IMG/VR virus record: IMGVR_UViG_3300008259_000199
Location: 1 to 41,893 of that record
Direction: 5' to 3' (one strand)
Origin: a virus
DNA length: 41,893 bases
Shown in pieces: positions 14,373 to 23,284 of the stretch. Below the pieces are notes generated by a model that was not told the origin of the DNA, ran no database searches, and saw only the letters and a program-made list of their open reading frames with translations. Positions within the stretch are counted from its first letter, which is position 1. Each line of letters starts with the position of its first letter. Made by a program: the position numbers and the translations under genes.

Positions 14373-17300
14373 TTAGGCATTAGGGAATGTAGCACCAGTT
14401 GGTAAGAGGTTGAAATCAAGCACTATGAATTCAGCAGTCTTGGTTGGTTGTAGATAGATTTGACCGTATAGGATGTTTCTATCAACAATGTCTGGTGTAT
14501 TGTTTGTATCATCCATCTTAACTTGGAAGGCAAACAATCCACTACGTTGTTGTACGTTTTCTAGGTATGGGTTAACAATACTCAAGAAACGGTTACGTGT
14601 AGCAGCTACGTTTTGTTCAAATACAAGGTACTTACTGGTTGAAGCAATGTACTTCTTCAAGTTGATCAACAATCTACGGACGTTGATTCTGTCTAGAGCA
14701 CTTGATTCAACTTGTAGTGTCTTTTGACCCCATACACAGATACCTTGACCTGGGAATGCGGCAATTGGATTTACACGACCTTCATAGAGTGTATCACGTT
14801 CTGCATGAGTCAATCTATCAAGAGTTTGTACAGCTTGTGGAATACCACCACGGTTTAGACCGGCTGGAGCAAACCATTCTGCACTTGCTTTGTCATTAGC
14901 AGCATAAACTGCTGGTAATACTACTGAAGGTGGTACACTTACAATCTTGTTGGTGTTAGTATCTAGGATCTTAACCCAAGGATAATAAGTACCTACATAA
15001 TTACTGTCAATTGTAGCTACGTTACTTACAGCAGCATCAATCAATCCTACACTTTGATTGCTTGATGGGAATGTTACGTTATCCATGATATAGAAACAAT
15101 CACCACGGGCTTCACACATATCAATTGTTAGTGTTGTTACGTATGAATGATGTTGATTGAAAATACCTGGTAGAGCAATCAAGTTGATGTCAAATTCATC
15201 TGCATTTCCAAGAGCACCAATACATTGTTTGTATGCTACTGAACCTGCACTAGAAATTGTTGTACAATCTAGACCTTGAGTGTTACCTGGAGTAATTGAA
15301 CTTCCTACATTAATTGGAATTGTTGGTGATTGACCATCAAATCCACCTTGGAATCCAAGAACAAACTTACGTAGTTTAACATAAGTTGATTCAGAAGCAC
15401 TTGGTGTACTTGGAATGCTACCACTCAAACTTGCGGCAAGTATTGAACCGGTACCACTTCCAACAATTACATCATCCAAAGCAAATCCAACGTTATTACC
15501 GTTAGTTGCACCACTTGGAACTGGAGCAAAATATTGAATGTTGTCATTATAAGTTTCTACTCCAGTTGAAGCAGTTGGATATAGAGCAACCAATTCAGAA
15601 TCTGTGTTTGGAATTGCATCAAATACAACACCAGATGGATACTTACCAAGTTGTGTACCATATAGAGAAGCTCTACTATACTTCATAGTGGTAGCAACAT
15701 TATCAAGATCACCTGCAACTGGTACATCATATGGATTAAATCCGTATGGTACGGCAGTTATTGGATAATCACTGGTGGTCATTTCAATTCTGATATTCTT
15801 ACTGACATTGGCATAAGTACCAAATTCAATAATCTTACCGGAGTAACTGATGTAGTTGTATCTGTCACCAATTCTACGTGCAATGAAATTGCTAGAATCT
15901 GGATCTAGTGACAAGTTTGTGAAGGTTTCAATATACTTAGGACGTTTTGTTGTATCATTGTAATCACGTACAGATAGAGTAAATGTACCCCAATCTGTTC
16001 CTGATACTGTACCAGCTAATTTAACATCACTAATTTCAATCTTATATTGTTTATTAGTATTTGTACCATCAGATAGTGTATGAACTTTGAACAATTCATA
16101 TCTTGATGTGGCACCATTTACTGCGGCAACTTTTTGAGATACAATAAATGGTGTATAAGCATTGGTTAGACCAAAGTTACTGTCACCATTTGCTGGGTTA
16201 AATGAATTTGCATCAGTGAAATTCAATGCTTTTGATCCAGAGAAAATTCCGCCTGGTAGAGCAGCAATTCCTACTCTATAACTGGTTGAATTATTTGCAA
16301 TTCTCTTGATTGTATCAGAGAATGTAGTATAACGATAAGCAGGATTCAATTGAATTGTTGTACTTACTGCTGTTGGGTCTGTACCAAATACATTTTCAAT
16401 ATACTTAGGACTTGTTGAATCCAATGAGAATTCAAATACACCATATGAACCCAAGTTACTTCCACTTAGTGTCAAGAAATAATCTTGTTCAATACTTGAA
16501 CTATTTGAAGTTAGTACACTTGCAGAGGTAAGTACAGATCCAGAGAATCCTGGTGAGGATAGATTTGTAATTGTAGCATTTCTAGTATCAGCTAGAACTG
16601 CCAACAAAACAGTTTCAGAAACAGCACTTCCAGAACGCCATACGTTACAATCATCAACATATGGAGCGCTACCAGTTACACTGAAGGTACCATTATATTG
16701 ACCAAATGAGCCTGATATAATGCCTTGTACTCTTAATACTGGTGAATCACATGTACCTTTAAAAGATACTATACTACCACTAATTAATGTTGCATTAACA
16801 AATGGTGTAGATGTTCCTTGTAATGTTACACTTAGTGGTAGTGTAAATGTTACACTTGTGTTTTGTAAACCATAATCCAATAATTGTTTACCGGTATAAC
16901 TACTACCAGAAACCAAAGTGCTATTATATGTCCAAGATCCAGTTAAGGAAGAGACAAACGCAGTATATGCAGCTTCAGTTGTTGTTACGGTTTGTCCTGA
17001 ATACAATAAACTTCCACTTGGTCCGTTTATTGATTCAAAACCTTCTCTAGTTGCAGAACCTGCTGCTGATGCAAATGTAAATGTAAATGATGCAGTAGGA
17101 ATTGATCCTGTTAGATTACTGACTGAAGTTATAAAATTACCTGTTGAAGCAGTAACGTATGTATTAGTAACTGTTACACCTGCTAAATAACCAGCAGATC
17201 CTGATACTAATGAACCAGATGGTGTTAAGAATGATGATCCACTAGCAAGTGAACCAATATCCCCGTTTCTGTTCCAAGTACCTTTTTGAGCATAAATTGC

Positions 17301-17618
17301 TAATGGATAATCTTGATTATAACCAGTCAAAGCACCTACTCTGACTACGGTTACAAATCCTTTTTCATTTAAGTATTCTTTTGCAGTATATGGACCATAA
17401 TATACTCCATCTGCAACACCAAACTTAGTTTCCAAGTCATAAACGTTGGTTACTAGTGTTGGAGCAAAGCCAGGGCCCTTTGGGAATGGTGCAACAATTG
17501 CTGCACCAATATCAGCTACTCCCTGCGTAATACCTGATAAATCTAATTCCCTTGTAAATACCCCAGGACTTACAATTGTGTCCTGCGGCGTAAATCTTCC
17601 ACCTTCTTGAATTGGCAT
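14373..17618 (-). CDS. 18: Contractile tail sheath protein, T4 gp18-like
   Basis: The 1081-residue sheath protein is far longer than T4 gp18 (659). The N-terminal core is recognisable (SPGVFTRELDLSGITQG, AAIVAPFPKGPGFAPTLV, then VDLETKFG-like and AKEYLNEKGFVTVVRVGAL). The C-terminal core, about the last 250 residues, contains AFPGQGICVWGQKTL, LDRINVRRLLINLKKYI and NILYGQIYLQPTKTAEFIVLDF, the usual sheath-subunit end. Between them lie several hundred Ser/Thr/Gly-rich residues with GS-type beta-strand spacing, likely surface-exposed domains on the outside of the tail. Codon use leans towards C/G-ending codons at the C-terminal end, fitting high expression. It has a clear ribosome site (GAAAGG) and a TATTTATA element 42 bases upstream, and ends in a strong terminator, so it is probably a single-gene transcript. 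Confidence 0.95.
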   Translation of the reverse strand: MPIQEGGRFTPQDTIVSPGVFTRELDLSGITQGVADIGAAIVAPFPKGPGFAPTLVTNVYDLETKFGVADGVYYGPYTAKEYLNEKGFVTVVRVGALTGYNQDYPLAIYAQKGTWNRNGDIGSLASGSSFLTPSGSLVSGSAGYLAGVTVTNTYVTASTGNFITSVSNLTGSIPTASFTFTFASAAGSATREGFESINGPSGSLLYSGQTVTTTEAAYTAFVSSLTGSWTYNSTLVSGSSYTGKQLLDYGLQNTSVTFTLPLSVTLQGTSTPFVNATLISGSIVSFKGTCDSPVLRVQGIISGSFGQYNGTFSVTGSAPYVDDCNVWRSGSAVSETVLLAVLADTRNATITNLSSPGFSGSVLTSASVLTSNSSSIEQDYFLTLSGSNLGSYGVFEFSLDSTSPKYIENVFGTDPTAVSTTIQLNPAYRYTTFSDTIKRIANNSTSYRVGIAALPGGIFSGSKALNFTDANSFNPANGDSNFGLTNAYTPFIVSQKVAAVNGATSRYELFKVHTLSDGTNTNKQYKIEISDVKLAGTVSGTDWGTFTLSVRDYNDTTKRPKYIETFTNLSLDPDSSNFIARRIGDRYNYISYSGKIIEFGTYANVSKNIRIEMTTSDYPITAVPYGFNPYDVPVAGDLDNVATTMKYSRASLYGTQLGKYPSGVVFDAIPNTDSELVALYPTASTGVETYNDNIQYFAPVPSGATNGNNVGFALDDVIVGSGTGSILAASLSGSIPSTPSASESTYVKLRKFVLGFQGGFDGQSPTIPINVGSSITPGNTQGLDCTTISSAGSVAYKQCIGALGNADEFDINLIALPGIFNQHHSYVTTLTIDMCEARGDCFYIMDNVTFPSSNQSVGLIDAAVSNVATIDSNYVGTYYPWVKILDTNTNKIVSVPPSVVLPAVYAANDKASAEWFAPAGLNRGGIPQAVQTLDRLTHAERDTLYEGRVNPIAAFPGQGICVWGQKTLQVESSALDRINVRRLLINLKKYIASTSKYLVFEQNVAATRNRFLSIVNPYLENVQQRSGLFAFQVKMDDTNNTPDIVDRNILYGQIYLQPTKTAEFIVLDFNLLPTGATFPNA

Positions 17619-17630
17619 AGTTATATTTTT

Positions 17631-17636
17631 CCTTTC
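17631..17636 (-). promoter_or_regulatory. Shine-Dalgarno site of the sheath gene
   Basis: The minus strand reads GAAAGG then AAAAATATAACT and ATG (12-base spacing). Together with the scaffold gene it is among the clearest ribosome sites here, matching a highly expressed gene. Confidence 0.5.
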
Positions 17637-17660
17637 AAAATTTGAGTTTTAAAAACTAAA

Positions 17661-17668
17661 TATAAATA
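17661..17668 (-). promoter_or_regulatory. TATTTATA element before the sheath gene
   Basis: The minus strand reads GCAA-TATTTATA-TTTAG, 42 bases before the sheath ATG, in the 87-base gap after the Mre11-Rad50 fusion gene. Confidence 0.45.
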
Positions 17669-17705
17669 TTGCTAAAAAATTCAAGATGTTAATATTTATC
17701 AGATT

Positions 17706-20700
17706 TTATATAAAACTTATTTTACTAAATCCGTTTTCTTTCTTAATTTCAATTCTGTTGTCAACCATATCTCTCATAACATCCAAGTGACTTATAATCC
17801 AAACAAAGTCAAAATTAGTCTTCAAAAAGGCAAATAGTGTACTCATAGATGACAGATTATCAGCATCAGCACATCCAAATCCTTCATCAATAGCTATAAA
17901 ATTAGGTCTTGGTAAGTTACTTACATTAATTAATGCTACTCTAATAGCCAGTGAACTGATAAATCTTTCCAATCCACTAGCTAATTCTAATGGCCACTTC
18001 TTATCTTCATAATTAATATGTGTAGTTACATTTTTACCATCAGTCTGTAGAGTTACAGTAAATTCAACGATCTGATTTAATATGTTATTAACTTCCTTTT
18101 CAATTGTAGGAAGAGCTTTACTGATCAAATCATATGGTATACCGTCTCTTGAAATTGCAGAAGTGTACAATTGATATGCTTCATATTGAGTTTCTAATAA
18201 TTTAGTGTCTTCAATATTCTTCTCAATTGTTTTCTTCTGTTCAATTGAGTTTGATAACTTGGTAGTATGATTAATTATACTATTATTTTTATTTTTAATA
18301 TCAACGTCAATTGATTTTATATTAAGTTTGATACTTTCAATTGTTTGTTTAATAGTTTGATTAAACTCAATTGCATCTTTTTGTTCATAATATTCTTTAA
18401 TCTGTGATTCTACATTAATCAAACTGTTTTGATCAGTAGAAATCTTATTTTCTGTTTTTAGAATATCATTGCTTAACTTTGAAATCTTAGATTCTAATTC
18501 AGCTTTTACTCTATAAGCCTCATTATATTTTTTATAATCATCACCAATAAATGTCAGTTCATTTACTTTATTTTTAGACTGTGTATATTCTGTAACAAGA
18601 GTTTGAGCTTCATGTTTATCAACTTCTAACTCTTCTCTGGTCTTGATTGCATCTTTTACGAATACATTGGTTGTACAGTAAATACAATTTGGATCATATT
18701 TATGTTCCTCTAGTTTTTTTAATTTATCTAGTTTAGATTTTACAACAATTTTTTTCTTCTCAATCAACTGTTCTGTTTGTTTTAGTGAACTTGATAGTTC
18801 AGTAAACTTTTCATACTTGGTAGTAATGTCATCATTTTCATAATTTGAAATGATTTGATTATTTTCTTTTAGAGAATTTTGAAGTTGAACGTCTTGATTT
18901 TTAAAAGTCAATAGACTAGAAGAATGTGTAGAAATATTATTCTCCAACATGATCTTCTTTGATTCCAATGATGTAATATCAGTGAAATTGCCTGTGATAT
19001 TAATCAATTTCTTAGTTTCTTCTAACAGTCTATTGTTTTCATCTTCACGTTGTTGTGTTAGATCATCCAGTAGTTTATTTTCAGACTCCACCATACTAGA
19101 TGAAATCTCAATAGAATTAGTCAAATCTAATAACTTCTGTGTATAATCATTATTTTTAAAATTCTTCAACAATACATTGATTTCTTTGGTCTTATCTGAT
19201 GCATCATTATACAAATTATCAAATATAGTTAGTCCCATGAATTGTGCCAATAGATCTTTACGTTCTGTTTGACCCATATCAACAAATGAACCTACTTTAT
19301 TATTTTGAATACTCAATACAGTCAAAATAAAGTCATCATAAGTACCTACATAATCTCTGATAATGTCATTAGTTGATCTACGTGCTTCACCATTAAGTTC
19401 AATTACTTTACCACCCTCTTCTTTCCAGAACTTAACATCCACTTTGACATTACCCTTCTTATCAGCTTGACCTTTTCTTTCAATAAAGAAATCAGTTCCG
19501 TTAACTTCAAAGTTAAACTTACATTTGAAGTTCATTTTTTGACTGTTAAGAATGTGAGATGCTTTAAATGCACGGTCACATTTATCAAAAATACAAAATG
19601 ATAGTGCAGATAATACACTAGATTTACCTGATGCATTGTTAGCAAACAAACCAACTACATCATGCATCTTAGTGAAATCAATTACATTATCTTCACCATA
19701 ACTAAACATATTATCAAATTCAAACTTCTTAGGTTTCCATCTGATATTTTTTACAATATGTTCTTTTTCTAAAGTAGCATTTAAATCCTTGTTTATTTTA
19801 TAAATTTGTTCAAAGGTATCTTTGGTTACATTATTATTTTTTGATGTGATGTAGTCAGTAATTAATTTATTTTGATAATCAACGTCTGATACGTCATTCA
19901 AATTAAAGTCAGTACTATTAATGATATTTTTTGATGAAATATCACCAGCATCTACTCTAACATAAGACACTTCTGTAACTTCACACACTTCTCTTACCTT
20001 TGAAAGTGCAGACTTAACTTCAGTAGCTACACTTTCCATACACTTCATTCTGAGTCTTGCCTTTTTAGGAATATCAGAAAAGTCTGTAACCAATTTACCT
20101 TTGTTTACTTCAACTGTATAAAATCCATAGTCATTGACCACTTCAAAATGTTTGAATGCTTTGGTCTTTAGATCCCAAAAAACAAATCCGTGACCCTTTA
20201 ATTCTTCTCCATGGTTTTGTTGAATCAATGAACCAGCATAAACAATGGTAGTTTCATCTCTTTCTAGAACTTGGTGTTTATGAATATCACCTAATAGAAC
20301 AATTTGGTGTCCTTCAAACAACTTGTTTGTGATTGTTCTACTGGTTACCTTATAACCAACATCCGTAATTGCATCATTTACAGGTCCATGAAACAGTGCA
20401 ATGTTGTATCTGGTTTCATTTAGATATACTTTTGGAATGTCTTTGAACTTAATGTAATTTTCTGGTTCATCAAAGACACTATAGTGATTAAATAGAATAT
20501 CTCCCAAGATATAAAGACCGGAATCTTTTAAATAAAATAGGTTAGGATGATTAATTGCGTTAACAATAGGACTCAGACTGTCTAGTCTATTTTTATTAGC
20601 TAGAGTAGCATCATGATTACCGGCAATCAATACGGTTGGTCTTCTGTTGGCAAGATTTTGAAGAAAATCAGATGCCATTTTAACGCATTCAGGTGAAAGA

Positions 20701-20891
20701 TCACTCTTTGAATGAAAGAGGTCACCCAATACCGCAACAACTGTTTCAGTTGGTGTTTTTTCAACTGCTTTGTATAACTTTTCAAACACCTGTTGATATT
20801 CATCATGTCTCTTTGTAAGACGTAGGTGAATATCTGCAATGTGAAAAATATTCTTATACTCTTGTATATCTGATTTTAGATATGTTGCCAT
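17706..20891 (-). CDS. Single-chain Mre11-Rad50 (gp47-gp46 / SbcD-SbcC) fusion
   Basis: One uninterrupted 1061-residue frame joins both subunits of the DNA-end processing complex. Residues about 12-260 are an Mre11/SbcD/gp47-type phosphoesterase: D20-x-H22 (HIADIHL), GD57LFH60, GNHD (91-94), H168 (LFHGP) and GDIHKH (201-206). After a linker (about 270-385), residues about 386-1061 are a Rad50/SbcC/gp46-type ATPase: Walker A GLFANNASGKSS with K423, a long coiled coil with the zinc hook C736-I-Y-C739 at its tip, signature ASGLE (971-975), Walker B FIAIDE (998-1003) and H-loop H1035. In T4 these are two genes, 47 and 46. The complex would process ends in recombination-dependent replication. It lies 1 base after the primase TOPRIM frame and is followed by the sheath gene. 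All catalytic positions look intact. Confidence 0.95.
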   Translation of the reverse strand: MATYLKSDIQEYKNIFHIADIHLRLTKRHDEYQQVFEKLYKAVEKTPTETVVAVLGDLFHSKSDLSPECVKMASDFLQNLANRRPTVLIAGNHDATLANKNRLDSLSPIVNAINHPNLFYLKDSGLYILGDILFNHYSVFDEPENYIKFKDIPKVYLNETRYNIALFHGPVNDAITDVGYKVTSRTITNKLFEGHQIVLLGDIHKHQVLERDETTIVYAGSLIQQNHGEELKGHGFVFWDLKTKAFKHFEVVNDYGFYTVEVNKGKLVTDFSDIPKKARLRMKCMESVATEVKSALSKVREVCEVTEVSYVRVDAGDISSKNIINSTDFNLNDVSDVDYQNKLITDYITSKNNNVTKDTFEQIYKINKDLNATLEKEHIVKNIRWKPKKFEFDNMFSYGEDNVIDFTKMHDVVGLFANNASGKSSVLSALSFCIFDKCDRAFKASHILNSQKMNFKCKFNFEVNGTDFFIERKGQADKKGNVKVDVKFWKEEGGKVIELNGEARRSTNDIIRDYVGTYDDFILTVLSIQNNKVGSFVDMGQTERKDLLAQFMGLTIFDNLYNDASDKTKEINVLLKNFKNNDYTQKLLDLTNSIEISSSMVESENKLLDDLTQQREDENNRLLEETKKLINITGNFTDITSLESKKIMLENNISTHSSSLLTFKNQDVQLQNSLKENNQIISNYENDDITTKYEKFTELSSSLKQTEQLIEKKKIVVKSKLDKLKKLEEHKYDPNCIYCTTNVFVKDAIKTREELEVDKHEAQTLVTEYTQSKNKVNELTFIGDDYKKYNEAYRVKAELESKISKLSNDILKTENKISTDQNSLINVESQIKEYYEQKDAIEFNQTIKQTIESIKLNIKSIDVDIKNKNNSIINHTTKLSNSIEQKKTIEKNIEDTKLLETQYEAYQLYTSAISRDGIPYDLISKALPTIEKEVNNILNQIVEFTVTLQTDGKNVTTHINYEDKKWPLELASGLERFISSLAIRVALINVSNLPRPNFIAIDEGFGCADADNLSSMSTLFAFLKTNFDFVWIISHLDVMRDMVDNRIEIKKENGFSKISFI

Positions 20892-20892
20892 A

Positions 20893-21579
20893 TTATATTG
20901 TTATCTTTAATTTAAACAGTCTCTCAAAGTCTACTGTATCAGTAGCATCTATCATTTGCCAAGTTTTTTCAAAACCAATTACGTTTGGATCTTTACCGTC
21001 TAATTGAACTAATTTTACTGGAATATCATGTTTTGTTAAAAACTCACATATTTTTATAGAATCTTCCAACGCATCATTGTCCAACAAGACATTTACCATT
21101 GGTACATCATATTCCAACAGTTTCATCTTTAGTTTTTTACTCATTGTTTTTCCAAATAATGGAATACAATTTGTTCTTACTGCAATAGCATCAAATGGAC
21201 CTTCAACTAATGTGACTGGTTCATCAAAATTGATTAACATTTCAAATCCAATGATGTTTTTTGAATAGTTACAACTTACATATTTCAATGATTTGGTTTC
21301 ATAAAAACTTCTTGCGGTAAAGAAATTTAAATTGCCATTACAATCATAAGAAGGTACTACAATTCTGTTTTTATATTGTCCTTCTGTACAATATCCAATG
21401 TTATATCTAAGAATATCTGACTTTGTAATTCCTCTGTTCTTTAAATATACCAAAGCATGTCTATATTCCAATTCAGTTGATGGTTGATACATTGGTTTAT
21501 ATTCTTTTGGTAAATAGTGTAGTTCAACCTTTTCAGGTTCTTCATCAAAAGAAATTAAGAAATCTTTTGTTTGCCACAT
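20893..21579 (-). CDS. DnaG-type primase catalytic (TOPRIM) part
   Basis: From ATG 21579 this frame gives 228 residues; a TTG two codons upstream (21585) is also possible. It contains the primase core: YRHALVYLKNRGITKSDILR, then VTLVEGPFDAIAVR with the VEG and Asp of TOPRIM motif 1, and VLLDNDALED with the paired Asp, then DGKDPN. Such primases make RNA primers for lagging-strand synthesis. The zinc-binding domain expected at its N-terminus lies upstream in the -1-related frame (21555-21743), overlapping this frame by 25 bases. So the primase is either made as two polypeptides, joined by a -1 frameshift, or broken by an indel in the sequence. The stop is 1 base from the Mre11-Rad50 fusion start. 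Confidence 0.85.
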   Translation of the reverse strand: MWQTKDFLISFDEEPEKVELHYLPKEYKPMYQPSTELEYRHALVYLKNRGITKSDILRYNIGYCTEGQYKNRIVVPSYDCNGNLNFFTARSFYETKSLKYVSCNYSKNIIGFEMLINFDEPVTLVEGPFDAIAVRTNCIPLFGKTMSKKLKMKLLEYDVPMVNVLLDNDALEDSIKICEFLTKHDIPVKLVQLDGKDPNVIGFEKTWQMIDATDTVDFERLFKLKITI

Positions 21580-21743
21580 ACCCAACAGTTGTATTTGCCA
21601 GTTACTAAACTTACTTCAAACTTTCTTTTGTAGTGTTTACAAATTGGACAATAGTACACCGCATCAGTTCCCTTTCTGATCTTGGGGATCTGATTTAACA
21701 CTTCATTCAAAGTAGATAAAATTTGTTCTTGTTGTAACAACAT
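21555..21743 (-). CDS. Primase zinc-binding domain frame
   Basis: The 62-residue frame contains a helical start (MLLQQEQILSTLNEVLNQIP) and a four-Cys zinc ribbon: C32-P-I-C35 and C53-W-V-C56 in GKYNCWVCGKQ. This is the pattern of DnaG/T7-type primase zinc domains, which recognise the template priming site. It stops at 21555, 25 bases inside the TOPRIM frame. A continuous protein would need a -1 shift in the overlap; the sequence GGC AAA CAA AAG ATT TCT TAA there has no classical X-XXY-YYZ heptamer. It may be a separate small subunit, a frameshift product, or a sequencing indel. Confidence 0.75.
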   Translation of the reverse strand: MLLQQEQILSTLNEVLNQIPKIRKGTDAVYYCPICKHYKRKFEVSLVTGKYNCWVCGKQKIS

Positions 21744-21769
21744 TTAAAACAGATCATATCTCAATAGTT

Positions 21770-22417
21770 CTATTCTATCAAGTTATTATCTAACGGTTTT
21801 TTCCATGGTTTTTGGTCTAAAGAAACTGCAACTTTCATCAATTTTATTGGATCAATAGGATCTTCAGAAACATCTTCATTTTTTTTGTCATTCTGTTCAA
21901 ATTCTTCACCATTATCTTCAGTTTCCGTATCTTTTTCTTGTGAACCAACATCTTCAGTTGGTGATGGTGGTGTCATGTCTTGTTGAACATTTGCTTGAGT
22001 ATAACTTTGTGGTTTTGGAACGTATCCTATTGCATTTCTCATTATTATACCTTGCATAATGTATCTTTTATAATCATTATACATTTTTTTATAATATTCA
22101 AATGCATTGTATATATCTTTATAGTTTTCATGTGTGATTGTCATCTTCACACAATCATTTTTTTCTTTCCATTTGAGACCAGGAACATCCAATATCATAC
22201 ATGAAACATTTATCAATAAATCTCTTTCATTAGAATCATGTATAATAAAATAAAAGTCTTTTGTTTCTATTGAAGGTGTTAACTCACTGGATGATATATT
22301 GTATTTTAAACAAATTTTTTCCAACTTTTCTTTAGCCACATTTTTTTCACCATCCTTACCTTTCTCAGCTAAGGCTTTTATTTTTTTTGCTAACTCTAAT
22401 ATTTTGTTGCGGTTCAT
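21770..22417 (-). CDS. DUF2786-like protein with acidic tail
   Basis: The 215-residue protein begins MNRNKILELAKKIKALAEKG and continues to a helix ending KICLKYNISSSEL, similar to the N-terminal helical domain called DUF2786 (K-lxLA-K-x(n)-EAx-A-x-K-L-x-KY-xI-x-xxL). A mixed domain follows (about 55-135), then an acidic, probably disordered region rich in Glu, Asp and Thr (about 145-190) and a short C-terminal motif KVAVSLDQKPWKKPL. ATG 22417 was chosen over an in-frame ATG at 22435 because it overlaps the previous stop as ATGA. It lies in the replication block between the homing endonuclease and the primase; its function is unknown. Confidence 0.7.
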   Translation of the reverse strand: MNRNKILELAKKIKALAEKGKDGEKNVAKEKLEKICLKYNISSSELTPSIETKDFYFIIHDSNERDLLINVSCMILDVPGLKWKEKNDCVKMTITHENYKDIYNAFEYYKKMYNDYKRYIMQGIIMRNAIGYVPKPQSYTQANVQQDMTPPSPTEDVGSQEKDTETEDNGEEFEQNDKKNEDVSEDPIDPIKLMKVAVSLDQKPWKKPLDNNLIE

Positions 22418-23232
22418 TGAATATATTTTTTCCAACCTTTATGTTGTATTCTTTTTCCTTGATTAACCGCAACCATATTACTTTGTTGTAAATTGTTTTT
22501 TTTGCAAAATTCTTGTAAATTATTAAATTCAATAACTTCTCCGTTTGGATTGATAAACTTCCATGTTTTAGAATTATTATATTTTCCATCTTCCCATAAT
22601 TTTTTTTGTATCTTTGATAGTATTTTTTTATGATTTGGATTTTTATTATAAAAATTTAATCTAGATATTGAATGTTTCTTTTTTACTTTTTCTGATGAAT
22701 TTGACATTTTAATACGAATTCTATGATTTTCTAAAAAATTAATATCATTTTTAAATTTTTCTTTTAATGTAATAGATTGTTTTTTTCTTACTTCATTCCA
22801 ATTCACTTTTTCTCGGCCATCCCAATATTTTTTAATAAATTTTTCATCTTTATATTTTTTCAATAATGCATCTGAAATTATTTTTTTAGATTGAATTTTA
22901 TGTTTAAATCCAGACATACCTTCACCGCCTTCAGTCAAATTGCATAAAATTCCAGATTTATCAACTATTCTTCCATAAGTTTTTATTTCTTCTATTTCTA
23001 ATAGAAGAGCAGAATATTCTGAAATATTTTCTTTAATTTTTTTATATATTATATGTCCGTTTAAATCTATAATTTTTTTAATTTTGTAAAATAATAATTT
23101 GTTATTATTTGGTATTTTATTATTCCTCACCATTTTTTCATGATGATACATTCTGTTTTTTATTCCTTTTCCTATATAAAACGGAAGATTATTATGTGAA
23201 TTTATTAAATGATATACATAAAAATTGTCCAT
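22414..23232 (-). CDS. GIY-YIG homing endonuclease, free-standing
   Basis: The 272-residue protein has the GIY-YIG nuclease fold: YVYHL (5-9), FYIGKG (18-23), R27, a catalytic Glu in the ALLLEIEEI stretch (75-83) and the family pattern NLTEGGEGMSGFKH. The C-terminus (about 225-272) is a DNA-binding repeat: WKFINPNGEVIEFNNLQEFCKKNNL then GWKKYIQ, as in NUMOD/intron-encoded-nuclease repeats. Such enzymes cut an allele lacking the gene and spread by repair. It is very AT-rich and its stop overlaps the next start by ATGA, which is unusually tight for a mobile gene. A TATTTATA element lies 31 bases upstream. No intron or intein is visible around it. Confidence 0.9.
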   Translation of the reverse strand: MDNFYVYHLINSHNNLPFYIGKGIKNRMYHHEKMVRNNKIPNNNKLLFYKIKKIIDLNGHIIYKKIKENISEYSALLLEIEEIKTYGRIVDKSGILCNLTEGGEGMSGFKHKIQSKKIISDALLKKYKDEKFIKKYWDGREKVNWNEVRKKQSITLKEKFKNDINFLENHRIRIKMSNSSEKVKKKHSISRLNFYNKNPNHKKILSKIQKKLWEDGKYNNSKTWKFINPNGEVIEFNNLQEFCKKNNLQQSNMVAVNQGKRIQHKGWKKYIQ

Positions 23233-23263
23233 ATATGAATCCTATACCATCATATATATCATT

Positions 23264-23271
23264 TATAAATA
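23264..23271 (-). promoter_or_regulatory. TATTTATA element before the homing endonuclease gene
   Basis: The minus strand reads TTAT-TATTTATA-AATG, 31 bases before the ATG at 23232, within the 52-base gap after the resolvase-like gene. Confidence 0.4.
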
Positions 23272-23284
23272 ATAAAAATTCAAT

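Noticed and set aside
20627-20839. Minus-strand frame inside the Mre11 part of the fusion
   Set aside because: It is an out-of-frame reading within a gene whose catalytic motifs are all intact in the main frame.
21555-21585. Programmed -1 frameshift heptamer in the primase overlap
   Set aside because: No X-XXY-YYZ heptamer in the zinc frame; CAA AAG could only give weak A-site slippage, so recoding is left open, not claimed.
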